Source of the DNA: an uncultured Bacteroidota bacterium
GTDB lineage: Bacteria > Bacteroidota > Bacteroidia > Flavobacteriales > Flavobacteriaceae
Direction of reading: 5' to 3'
Length of the DNA: 8,026 nucleotides
NCBI GenBank assembly: GCA_903888655.1
Contig: CAISUR010000333.1
Span: forward strand, 1 to 8,026
Shown: in pieces, positions 1-6,004 of the stretch
Layout of the letters: each line of letters opens with the position of its first letter
Numbering within the stretch: the stretch's first letter is position 1
Position numbers and translations under genes: made by a program
The notes under the pieces: model-generated
What the model saw: only the letters and a program-made list of their open reading frames with translations
Told to the model about the DNA's origin: nothing
Database searches by the model: none

Positions 1-2
1 AT

Positions 3-302
3 TCCTTTATTGTAGGAGCTATAACTTATTCAATACTATTTGTTTATAAAAGCTTCTACGAACTTAAGAAAGAAAATCTAGTTTTTTTTACATCTAATAA
101 TTATATATTATTATGCGTTCCAGTATTATTTTTTATCGGATTAAGCTTTATGTTTGCTTTTCAGAGTAAGCAATTAACATTATTTATTGTTTTTGGTAAT
201 ATTAAACTTTATACGCTAATAAACTATTTTGTCAACATCATATATTACTCATTGATAAACCTTTATATCTACAAAGAAAGAAAGCTACAAAATGCTACAT
301 AA
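3..302 (+). CDS. Multi-pass membrane protein, C-terminal part (gene cut by window edge)
   Basis: An open frame runs from the window edge to a TAA at 300-302 and gives 99 residues without an in-window start, so this is the 3' end of a longer gene. The translation is very hydrophobic. It has about three membrane-spanning stretches (roughly residues 1-15, 35-52 and 60-88) separated by short charged segments such as YELKKEN, and it ends in the basic tail YKERKLQNAT. It overlaps the histidine kinase start at 292 by 11 bases, which argues for co-transcription and coupled translation. Membrane proteins of unknown function are often encoded just upstream of NarL-type kinases in Bacteroidota, so a role as sensor or partner of the kinase is plausible. 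That role is inferred from position only. I do not recognise a named family. The frame has no stop over 99 codons and the hydrophobic pattern is convincing. Confidence 0.72.
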   Translation, partial: SFIVGAITYSILFVYKSFYELKKENLVFFTSNNYILLCVPVLFFIGLSFMFAFQSKQLTLFIVFGNIKLYTLINYFVNIIYYSLINLYIYKERKLQNAT

Positions 303-1062
303 CATCGCCCTTGGAATAATAATAAGCCTACTTTTCATTAGTTTAATTGTGCTTTTTTGTGTGGTTTTAATCAAACTCTACATACAAAAAATAAAAAAAT
401 ATAATGCCCAGATTTATGAAAATGAAATAAATTTTCAAAAAACATTAAACCAATCTATCATTGAAACACAAGAACAATTGTTGAATTCCATTTCGCAAGA
501 TTTGCACGATGATGCGGGACAACAACTTACTGTAATTAATTTTCAATTGGAGAATTTGAAACTCGATTTTCCGGAGTGTCAAGACGATTTGAATCTGGTT
601 TCACAATCGGTAACTAAATTGTCAGAATCGTTGCGAGGAATTAGCCATGCATTAAACACCAATTGGTTGGAAAAAAATGGCTTAATCGATGCTATACATA
701 ATGAAGTAATTCGGATTAATAAAAACAAGTCGATTGCGGTTCATTTAACCCGCAATGCTGAAAACAAATCTTTTTCTGGAGACGAACAAATTGTGCTCTT
801 TAGAATTTTTCAAGAGACCATTAACAATATTATAAAGCACGCCAAAGCACGCAACATTGAAATTAAAATAGAAGCGAACCCTCTATTCAAAATTAAAATT
901 ACAGATGATGGCATTGGCTTTGACCTCAATAAATTGAAAGAATCAACAAATTCAATCGGAATCCAAAACTGCATCAACCGCTCCAATTTGATTCATTATG
1001 ATTTTATTATGGAATCAAAAATCAATCATGGAACTACAATAACTTTACAAGAAAAAGTATGA
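292..1062 (+). CDS. Sensor histidine kinase, NarL/LiaS type (HisKA_3)
   Basis: Membrane-anchored sensor kinase of 256 residues that should autophosphorylate and pass phosphate to the response regulator encoded next. Residues 6-28 form one membrane segment, followed by a helical, probably coiled-coil stretch (about 30-65) with no recognisable sensor domain. The HisKA_3 dimerisation helix carries the phospho-acceptor in QDLHDDAGQQL, with His72. The ATPase domain follows: N-box QETINNIIKHAKA (about 174-186), G1 box DDGIGF (205-210), a G2-like SIGIQNCINR (221-230), and the closing GTTITL (247-252). All key catalytic elements are present, so it should be active. The start at 292 lies inside the end of the upstream membrane-protein gene and is preceded by a purine-rich AAAGAAAG. 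With no sensor domain of its own, the upstream membrane protein may supply the signal, which is inference. The stop overlaps the regulator start (ATGA at 1059-1062). Confidence 0.95.
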   Translation: MLHNIALGIIISLLFISLIVLFCVVLIKLYIQKIKKYNAQIYENEINFQKTLNQSIIETQEQLLNSISQDLHDDAGQQLTVINFQLENLKLDFPECQDDLNLVSQSVTKLSESLRGISHALNTNWLEKNGLIDAIHNEVIRINKNKSIAVHLTRNAENKSFSGDEQIVLFRIFQETINNIIKHAKARNIEIKIEANPLFKIKITDDGIGFDLNKLKESTNSIGIQNCINRSNLIHYDFIMESKINHGTTITLQEKV

Positions 1063-1715
1063 CCCAAAAAAATATTTGTATCATCGACGACCATCAAATT
1101 GTTAGAAACGGTTTAAAAGAATTACTTGAAAAAATAAATAATTTTAAAGTAGTTTATGAATTTGAAAGTGGTATTGCATTTTTAGAAGCACTCCCATTGA
1201 AAGATGTAGACATCTACATTCTGGATTATTCCATGCCAAACCTTAATGGCATAGAGGTTTTAAAACAGCTAGAAGTTAAAGAAGAAGAATATAAAGTTTT
1301 ACTGCTTACGCAACATTTTGATGAAAACATCATCAACGAAGCGTATACACATGGTGCAAGAGGATTTTTACACAAAAACTGTACGGCTCAAGATCTTAAA
1401 CATGCCATAGAAAATATTATCAAAATTGGATATAACAATATTTCTGAAATTTTAAAGAGAGTTAAAAACAATGAAAATTTCAACAATAAAACTGTTAAAC
1501 AAAAAGTTCACTTATCAAAAAGAGAATTAGAATTCCTAACATTAGTTTGTGATGAAAATGAACTTACCTATGATCAAATGGGAGAAATAATGGGTCTTTC
1601 TTTAAAATCTATAGAAGCCTGTAGAGCTGCATTGTTTGAAAGATACCAAATTAAATCAAAGGTAGGATTAGTATTATTTTCTTATAAATACCAACTCACT
1701 GAACCCTTCTTATAA
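1059..1715 (+). CDS. Response regulator, NarL/FixJ type with LuxR helix-turn-helix
   Basis: Cytoplasmic two-component response regulator of 218 residues, the expected partner of the overlapping kinase. The receiver domain (about 4-122) has the acidic pair Asp10/Asp11, the phospho-acceptor Asp56 in YILDYSMPNLNG, Thr84 in LLLTQ and Lys106 in RGFLHK, so all signature residues are present. After a short Asn/Lys-rich linker (about 130-150) comes a LuxR-type DNA-binding domain (about 151-210). It begins LSKRELEFLTLVCDE and has a recognition-helix region GLSLKSIEACRAALFERYQIKSK. It probably acts as a transcription factor; no target promoter can be identified here. The ATG sits in the kinase stop (ATGA), indicating coupled translation. 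The 3' end overlaps the stop of the opposing exosortase-associated gene by 6 bases, with no obvious terminator between them. Confidence 0.95.
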   Translation: MTQKNICIIDDHQIVRNGLKELLEKINNFKVVYEFESGIAFLEALPLKDVDIYILDYSMPNLNGIEVLKQLEVKEEEYKVLLLTQHFDENIINEAYTHGARGFLHKNCTAQDLKHAIENIIKIGYNNISEILKRVKNNENFNNKTVKQKVHLSKRELEFLTLVCDENELTYDQMGEIMGLSLKSIEACRAALFERYQIKSKVGLVLFSYKYQLTEPFL

Positions 1716-2156
1716 TTCTTTTTTTCTTTGATAATAAAAAGCCGGAATAAAAAGAATCAAAAATAGTGGTTGAATAATAAATCGTCTGATATAGAATAAT
1801 GCCATTTTATGTTCTTCGCCAAATTTAATCAAGACAAAAAAGAAGCTTACCATGGTAATAATTCCCAAAATGGAATACAGAAAAATAGAGAACTTTATAA
1901 TTTTTGAATCACGAAAAATAAGATAGAGTAAGCCTAATGAAATCATTGAATTGAGGTAAAATCGAAATCCTAAACTAAAAAACAGTTTGATACTATTCAG
2001 TTTTGGCAGCGGCAAACTAGTATAATTCTCTTTAAAATAATCGAGAAACGGATCATAAAACAGCGTGTCTTCAAAAGCTCTAATCAAGATTAAAAGCAGC
2101 AGCAATACTAACGCGAAGAGTAAATTTGTTTTATTTTCAAGAAGTTTTTTTAGCAT
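1710..2156 (-). CDS. Exosortase F-associated membrane protein
   Basis: Small integral membrane protein of 148 residues. Hydrophobic segments lie at about 11-25, 66-80, 88-110 and 126-142, and the C-terminus is basic (QRKKEL). After the first segment comes the stretch RAFEDTLFYDPFLDYFK, followed by Leu-Pro residues. From memory this is characteristic of the short protein that accompanies XrtF in Flavobacteria. Its molecular role is not known; it may assist or stabilise the exosortase. The start codon (2154-2156) lies inside the last codons of xrtF with a 20-base overlap, so the two are one transcriptional unit with coupled translation. The stop overlaps the convergent response-regulator gene by 6 bases. 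The family call rests on the motif, the size and the invariable neighbour; the last is recalled knowledge, not a search. Confidence 0.88.
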   Translation of the reverse strand: MLKKLLENKTNLLFALVLLLLLILIRAFEDTLFYDPFLDYFKENYTSLPLPKLNSIKLFFSLGFRFYLNSMISLGLLYLIFRDSKIIKFSIFLYSILGIITMVSFFFVLIKFGEEHKMALFYIRRFIIQPLFLILFIPAFYYQRKKEL

Positions 2157-2688
2157 AAGACGAATAATTGTTAATCCAAATAATCCACAAAATAAATACT
2201 ATTCCATAAATAAATAAGGGAAAAATCACACCATGTAAAATATGTTCATATTGCGGAAAATGAAACAGTGACATACAAAATAATGCAATTCGAATTACAT
2301 TAAACACATAGATTATTAAACTTCCTACCAGAATAAAAACTAAAGTATGCTTGAGTTTTCCGGTAAATGCCATTACAAAACTCACAAAAAGTATAATGAC
2401 GCTCAAGGCATTACAGCCTTCAATGATTCTGCACACCCATTGATCATGGTAGAAGATATTAACACTTGCTTCTTGCAAATTTGGTCTCGTATAGGAATGA
2501 TCATCAAAAAAAGCGAGTACTTGTTTCGATTGATGAGCTACCATTTTAGTAAAGCCATCAACCTCAAATGCTTTTTCGTTATATTGATTGAGGTAACTTT
2601 GATATATAAATGCTAAAACCAAATAGCTCACGGCAAACTTGGTTAAGAAAATCAAAAAAGGTTTGAATTGAATGAAGTATTCTTTCAA
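2137..2688 (-). CDS. xrtF: Exosortase family protein XrtF (TTG start)
   Basis: Membrane-embedded cysteine transpeptidase-like enzyme of the exosortase/archaeosortase superfamily, 183 residues. Members cut C-terminal sorting signals after export and are thought to join the substrate to a surface anchor. The superfamily triad is visible: Cys92 in RIIEGCNALSV, Arg133 in FNVIRIALF, and a His in YEHILHG (His149 or His152). Membrane segments lie at about 12-30, 92-110, 114-136 and 153-172, with a polar extracytoplasmic loop at 35-85. The first codon is TTG. The frame stays open upstream to a TAA at 2773-2775 but contains no ATG or GTG, so TTG at 2688 is the best start and gives the usual family N-terminus (KEYFIQFKPF). 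No substrate with a sorting tail is encoded in the window. It shares a 69-base divergent spacer with the GAF gene and overlaps the F-associated gene downstream. Confidence 0.93.
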   Translation of the reverse strand: MKEYFIQFKPFLIFLTKFAVSYLVLAFIYQSYLNQYNEKAFEVDGFTKMVAHQSKQVLAFFDDHSYTRPNLQEASVNIFYHDQWVCRIIEGCNALSVIILFVSFVMAFTGKLKHTLVFILVGSLIIYVFNVIRIALFCMSLFHFPQYEHILHGVIFPLFIYGIVFILWIIWINNYSSYAKKTS

Positions 2689-2736
2689 AATATAATTTTT
2701 AACAAATTTTAGGTAAAAGTAAGAAATTGCATTGGT

Positions 2737-2744
2737 TACTTTTG
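2737..2744 (+). promoter_or_regulatory. Bacteroidota-type -7 element before the GAF gene
   Basis: TACTTTTG matches the Bacteroidota -7 consensus TAnnTTTG exactly and lies 13 bases before the GAF-gene ATG. That would give a very short leader of under ten bases. I see no clear TTG -33 element at the usual spacing, so this is a partial match. It sits in the divergent spacer shared with xrtF. Confidence 0.45.
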
Positions 2745-2757
2745 CAAAAAAAATGAA

Positions 2758-3213
2758 ATGAATTTTGAAGATTTAAAACCAGAAGTAACCAATATACTTT
2801 CAAACGAAAATCAAAATCGTGATGAAAAACTAAAAAATCTTTGTCAATTTTTATCTGATACCATTGATTATTATAATTGGGTTGGATTTTACTTTGCCAA
2901 TCACGAAAATAAAACATTACATCTTGGCCCTTATGTTGGTGCAGCAACAGACCATACTGTTATTCCGTTTGGAAAAGGAATTTGCGGACAAGTAGCCGAA
3001 TCGAATGCCAATTTTGTAGTTCCAGATGTATCGGCACAAGACAATTACATCGCTTGTAGTTTTACAGTTAAGTCCGAAATTGTGGTTCCTTTATTTGTTG
3101 ACGGACAAAATATTGGGCAAATAGATATTGACAGCCACGTTATTAATCCGTTCACAGAAGCCGACGAAAGATTTTTAGAATTTGTAAATGAGGAAGTTGC
3201 CAAACTTTTTTAA
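2758..3213 (+). CDS. GAF-domain protein, free methionine-(R)-sulfoxide reductase family
   Basis: Single GAF-domain cytoplasmic protein of 151 residues. It matches the free methionine-(R)-sulfoxide reductase family (MsrC/YebR) over its length: NWVGFY (40-45), LHLGPYVG (54-61), IPFGKGICG (69-77), YIACSFTVKSEIVVPL (97-112) and GQIDIDS (120-126). That family reduces free methionine-R-sulfoxide with thioredoxin. By recalled alignment to the E. coli enzyme, Cys76 and Cys100 match the second and third conserved cysteines, and Cys100 is the catalytic one. The first, resolving cysteine is replaced by His66 in ATDHTVIP. The protein may therefore recycle differently, or be a ligand-binding GAF protein without reductase activity. 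It is transcribed divergently from xrtF, with a -7-like element just upstream. No functional link to the exosortase is evident. Confidence 0.88.
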   Translation: MNFEDLKPEVTNILSNENQNRDEKLKNLCQFLSDTIDYYNWVGFYFANHENKTLHLGPYVGAATDHTVIPFGKGICGQVAESNANFVVPDVSAQDNYIACSFTVKSEIVVPLFVDGQNIGQIDIDSHVINPFTEADERFLEFVNEEVAKLF

Positions 3214-3216
3214 AAT

Positions 3217-3248
3217 AATTCATAACTCATAATTCATAACTCATAATT
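3217..3248. repeat. AT-rich 14-base tandem repeat
   Basis: The unit AATTCATAACTCAT occurs twice in perfect tandem (3217-3230 and 3231-3244) and is followed by the start of a third copy, AATT. It lies between the GAF stop and the rpsO promoter element. Similar ATTCATAACTCAT-type repeats occur between genes in Flavobacterium genomes as far as I recall. It could act as an upstream AT-rich promoter element or be a neutral repeat. No inverted arms suggest a terminator here. Confidence 0.8.
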
Positions 3249-3253
3249 ATTTT

Positions 3254-3261
3254 TATCTTTG
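3254..3261 (+). promoter_or_regulatory. Probable rpsO promoter, -7 element
   Basis: TATCTTTG fits the Bacteroidota -7 consensus TAnnTTTG perfectly. It places the transcription start near 3264-3268, leaving a leader of about 50 bases. A good TTG -33 element is not seen; that position lies within the AT-rich tandem repeat. This is the only convincing promoter element between the GAF gene and rpsO. Confidence 0.6.
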
Positions 3262-3266
3262 CACCC

Positions 3267-3287
3267 GAATAGAGAAAAACTTTATTC
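3267..3287 (+). promoter_or_regulatory. Hairpin at the 5' end of the rpsO leader
   Basis: GAATAGAG (3267-3274) pairs with CTTTATTC (3280-3287) as an 8-base-pair stem with one G-U pair and a loop of five A. It starts at or next to the predicted transcription start and ends about 30 bases before the rpsO ATG. It is not followed by a T-run, so it is not a terminator. It could be a 5' stabilising stem or part of an S15 autoregulatory site. S15 represses its own mRNA in several bacterial groups by unrelated structures; that role here is inference. Confidence 0.45.
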
Positions 3288-3318
3288 ATACATAATAATC
3301 ATTTAAAATAATATTGGA

Positions 3319-3588
3319 ATGTATTTAAGTAAAGAAACAAAAGCTGACATCTTCGCTAAACACGGAGGAAAAGCTGAAAACACAGGTTCTACAGAAGGTC
3401 AAATTGCATTGTTTACCTTTAGAATCTCTCACTTAACAGAGCACTTGAAAAAAAATCGTCATGATTATAACACAGAGCGTTCGTTAGTTCTTTTGGTAGG
3501 TAAAAGAAGAAGTCTTCTTGACTACTTGAAAAAGAAAGATGTTGTGAAATATCGTGAATTAATTAAAGAATTAGGTATTAGAAAATAA
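3319..3588 (+). CDS. rpsO: 30S ribosomal protein S15
   Basis: Primary 16S rRNA-binding protein of the small subunit platform, where it helps order the central domain for S6/S18 assembly. It is 89 residues, the standard family length. Family hallmarks are visible: the N-terminal TKADIFAKHGG, NTGSTEGQIALFTFRISHLTEHLKKN cut into helices 1-2 (about 22-46), the rRNA-binding HDYNTERSLVLLVGKRR (about 48-64), and LLDYLKKKDVVKYRELIKELGIRK at the end. It has its own probable promoter and leader hairpin upstream and a strong terminator downstream. It is followed by pnp, the conserved bacterial order. The ATG has only a weak Shine-Dalgarno-like sequence (TTGGA), normal for this phylum. Confidence 0.99.
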   Translation: MYLSKETKADIFAKHGGKAENTGSTEGQIALFTFRISHLTEHLKKNRHDYNTERSLVLLVGKRRSLLDYLKKKDVVKYRELIKELGIRK

Positions 3589-3598
3589 TACAAATTAT

Positions 3599-3626
3599 AA
3601 GAGGTGCTTTTGCGCCTCTTTTTTTT
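3599..3626 (+). terminator. Intrinsic terminator after rpsO
   Basis: AAGAGGTGC (3599-3607) pairs with GCGCCTCTT (3612-3620) as a 9-base-pair stem with one U-G pair and a TTTT loop. It runs straight into a T tract that reaches 3626. It starts 10 bases after the rpsO stop. It should end most rpsO transcripts or attenuate read-through into pnp. Confidence 0.92.
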
Positions 3627-3759
3627 AGCTTTTATATTAAAAAAAGTTTGGTTTTTCATTGGGAATACAACAACTACAATCCGACTTACTATCGGAACAA
3701 ACAACACAACAACTCTGCTGACAGGCAGAAAACCAATGTAAAATTAAAAAGGAAAATTT
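3627..3759 (+). promoter_or_regulatory. pnp leader with two hairpins in A/C-rich linkers and a Shine-Dalgarno
   Basis: The 133 bases between the rpsO terminator and the pnp ATG hold two small hairpins. One is TCCGA/TCGGA (3680-3696, 7-base loop) and the other is TCTGC/GCAGA (3714-3729, loop TGACAG). The linkers are A/C-rich and likely unpaired. The 9-mer ACAACAACT occurs at 3667-3675 and again at 3706-3714, each time just before or at a hairpin. A good ribosome site, AAAGGA (3748-3753), precedes the ATG by 6 bases, which is unusual in this phylum. In E. coli the pnp leader is structured and mediates autoregulation with RNase III. A comparable role here is inference. I could not place a clear TAnnTTTG promoter in this leader, so part of pnp expression may come from rpsO read-through. 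Confidence 0.5.
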
Positions 3760-5910
3760 ATGATTCCACAATTATTTGTAGAAAGTATCGATTTAGGTGA
3801 TGGCAGAAACATCACAATCGAGACAGGTCGTTTGGCTAAACAAGCTGACGGATCTGTAGTAGTAAGAATTGGTAACACTGTTATTTTAGGAACAGTGGTA
3901 TCATCAAGAAAAGCAAGTCCAGGTATCGACTTTTTACCGTTAACGGTAGATTATCGTGAAAAATTTGCAGCAGCAGGTCGTTTTCCGGGTGGTTTCTTCA
4001 AAAGAGAAGCGCGTCCAAGTGATAGCGAAGTGCTAACAATGAGATTAGTAGACCGTGTATTGCGTCCACTGTTCCCATCAGATTACCATGCGGAAGTTCA
4101 GGTTATGATTCAATTGATGTCTCATGACGAAGATGTAATGCCAGATGCATTAGCAGGATTAGCCGCTTCGGCAGCATTGGCTTTGTCTGACATTCCTTTT
4201 GAAACGTTGATTTCTGAAGCTCGAGTGGGAAGAATTGACGGGAAATTCATCATCAATCCATCTCGTGCTCAATTAGAATTGTCTGATATTGACATGATGA
4301 TTGGAGCTTCAACCGATTCTATCGCAATGGTAGAAGGTGAAATGAAAGAAATCTCAGAAAAAGAAATGGTAGAAGCCATTAAATTCGCTCACGAACATAT
4401 TAAAGTACAAATTGCTGCGCAAGAACGATTGGCGCAAGCCTTTGGAAAAAAAGAAGTTCGTACTTATGAACAAGAAAAATCTGATGATGCTATTTACGCT
4501 AAAGTAAAAGCAGCAGCTTATGATAAAATTTATGCTATTGCTAGCAAAGGTTCGGCTAAACACGAACGTTCGGCTGCATTTGACGCTGTAAAAGAAGAAG
4601 TAAAAGCATTATTTACAGAAGAAGAATTGGCTGAAAACGGAGATTTAGTTTCTAAATATTTCTACAAAACCAACAAAGAAGCAGTTCGTAACGTTACGCT
4701 AGATTTAGGAACTCGTCTTGACGGAAGAAAAACTACCGAAATCAGACCAATTTGGTGTGAAGTAGATTATTTACCATCGGTTCACGGTTCGGCATTATTT
4801 ACACGTGGAGAAACGCAAGCATTGGCAACAGCAACTTTGGGAACATCTAGAGAAGCCAACCAAATTGATTCGCCATCGGAACAAGGAGAAGAAAAATTCT
4901 ATTTACACTATAATTTCCCACCATTTTCTACAGGAGAAGCGCGTCCGTTAAGAGGAACTTCTCGTCGTGAAGTTGGTCACGGAAACTTGGCACAAAGAGC
5001 ATTGAAAAACATGATTCCTGCTGATTGTCCTTATACCATTCGTGTGGTTTCGGAAGTATTAGAATCTAACGGTTCATCTTCAATGGCTACGGTTTGTGCT
5101 GGAACATTATCGTTGATGGATGCTGGAGTTCAAATGATTCGTCCAGTTTCAGGAATTGCAATGGGATTGATTACTGACGGAGATCGTTTTGCGGTTTTAT
5201 CTGATATTCTTGGTGATGAAGATCATTTGGGAGATATGGATTTTAAAGTAACAGGAACTTCAGAAGGTATTACTGCGTGTCAAATGGACATCAAAATTGA
5301 TGGATTGAAATATGAAATCATGGAGCAAGCATTAGCTCAAGCTCGTGATGGACGTATGCATATTCTTGGAATTCTTACAGAAACGCTTGCCAAACCAAGA
5401 GCAGATGTTAAGAAACACGCTCCAAAAATCATAATGAGAACCATTCCTGGTGCTTTTATTGGCGCGTTGATTGGACCTGGTGGAAAAGTGATTCAAGAAT
5501 TACAAAAAGCTACAGGAACTACCATCGTTATTAATGAAGTTGACGAGCAAGGTGTTGTTGAAATCCTTGGAACTGATCCAGATGGAATTGCAGCAGTATT
5601 AGCTAAAATTGATTCTATCATCTTCAAACCAGCAATGGGCGAAGCTTATGAAGTAAAAGTAATTAAAATGTTGGATTTTGGTGCTGTTGTTGAATATACA
5701 GCTGCTCCCGGAAACGAAGTATTACTTCACGTATCAGAATTAGCCTGGGAAAGAACAGAAAATGTTTCTGATGTTGTGAATATGGGTGATGTGTTTATGG
5801 TGAAATATTTAGGTGTTGATCCTAAAACTAGAAAAGAAAAAGTTTCTAGAAAAGCTTTATTGCCAAGACCTCCAAGAGAAGAAAATAAAATTACTCCTAA
5901 AGCGGAATAA
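3760..5910 (+). CDS. pnp: Polyribonucleotide nucleotidyltransferase (PNPase)
   Basis: Cytoplasmic 3'-5' phosphorolytic exoribonuclease that degrades mRNA to nucleoside diphosphates and can also add tails. It forms a trimeric ring. At 716 residues it is full length. Order of domains: RNase PH-like core 1 (about 10-145, with DYREKFAAAGRFPGGFFKRE), helical linker domain (about 240-310), RNase PH-like core 2 (about 315-545), KH domain (about 557-618, with the loop IGPGGK at 571-576) and S1 domain (about 625-695). Catalytic acidic residues Asp486 and Asp492 lie in LGDEDHLGDMDFKVTG, and the phosphate-binding SNGSSS is at 436-441. The C-terminal tail is short and basic. A strong Shine-Dalgarno supports the start. 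It follows rpsO after a terminator and a structured leader, and has its own terminator downstream. Confidence 0.99.
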   Translation: MIPQLFVESIDLGDGRNITIETGRLAKQADGSVVVRIGNTVILGTVVSSRKASPGIDFLPLTVDYREKFAAAGRFPGGFFKREARPSDSEVLTMRLVDRVLRPLFPSDYHAEVQVMIQLMSHDEDVMPDALAGLAASAALALSDIPFETLISEARVGRIDGKFIINPSRAQLELSDIDMMIGASTDSIAMVEGEMKEISEKEMVEAIKFAHEHIKVQIAAQERLAQAFGKKEVRTYEQEKSDDAIYAKVKAAAYDKIYAIASKGSAKHERSAAFDAVKEEVKALFTEEELAENGDLVSKYFYKTNKEAVRNVTLDLGTRLDGRKTTEIRPIWCEVDYLPSVHGSALFTRGETQALATATLGTSREANQIDSPSEQGEEKFYLHYNFPPFSTGEARPLRGTSRREVGHGNLAQRALKNMIPADCPYTIRVVSEVLESNGSSSMATVCAGTLSLMDAGVQMIRPVSGIAMGLITDGDRFAVLSDILGDEDHLGDMDFKVTGTSEGITACQMDIKIDGLKYEIMEQALAQARDGRMHILGILTETLAKPRADVKKHAPKIIMRTIPGAFIGALIGPGGKVIQELQKATGTTIVINEVDEQGVVEILGTDPDGIAAVLAKIDSIIFKPAMGEAYEVKVIKMLDFGAVVEYTAAPGNEVLLHVSELAWERTENVSDVVNMGDVFMVKYLGVDPKTRKEKVSRKALLPRPPREENKITPKAE

Positions 5911-5930
5911 TTAAGTTTTTGTATAATTTA

Positions 5931-5966
5931 AAAAACCCCAATTCATTTAGCTGAGTTGGGGTTTTT
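5931..5966 (+). terminator. Intrinsic terminator after pnp (copy 1 of a matched pair)
   Basis: AAAAACCCCAATTCA (5931-5945) pairs with TGAGTTGGGGTTTTT (5952-5966) as a 15-base-pair stem with one U-G pair and the loop TTTAGC. The stem ends in the T-run. It lies 20 bases after the pnp stop. The 30 bases from 5936 recur with one change at 6640-6669. Confidence 0.92.
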
Positions 5967-5968
5967 GT

Positions 5969-5976
5969 TATTTTTG
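5969..5976 (+). promoter_or_regulatory. -7-like promoter element before the orphan gene
   Basis: TATTTTTG fits the TAnnTTTG consensus and begins three bases after the pnp terminator, 36 bases before the downstream ATG. That would give a leader of roughly 20-25 bases. The -33 region would fall inside the terminator stem, and no TTG lies at standard spacing, so the match is partial. Confidence 0.42.
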
Positions 5977-6004
5977 CAAACACAACATTAAAAATTACAT
6001 TATT

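Noticed and set aside
1715..1757. Inverted repeat ATTCTTTTT/AAAAAGAAT after the response regulator
   Set aside because: The stem is almost all A-T with a 25-base loop and lies in the coding sequence of the opposing gene; it is too weak for a terminator.
2347..2616. Open frame of 89 codons on the + strand inside xrtF
   Set aside because: It is antisense to the conserved membrane enzyme, contains the complement of its catalytic region, and has no family-like features, so it is a shadow.
2703..2711. Possible - strand promoter TAAAATTTG for xrtF
   Set aside because: The spacing inside the -7 element is one base too long and no -33 element is present; in such AT-rich DNA this is not distinctive.
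2699..2947. Open frame of 82 codons on the - strand over the GAF gene start
   Set aside because: It is antisense to a well-conserved GAF domain and crosses the divergent spacer; its composition is not protein-like.
3736..3741. ATG directly followed by TAA in the pnp leader, a possible minimal upstream ORF
   Set aside because: There is no ribosome site in front of it, and a start-stop pair of six bases is expected by chance in AT-rich DNA.
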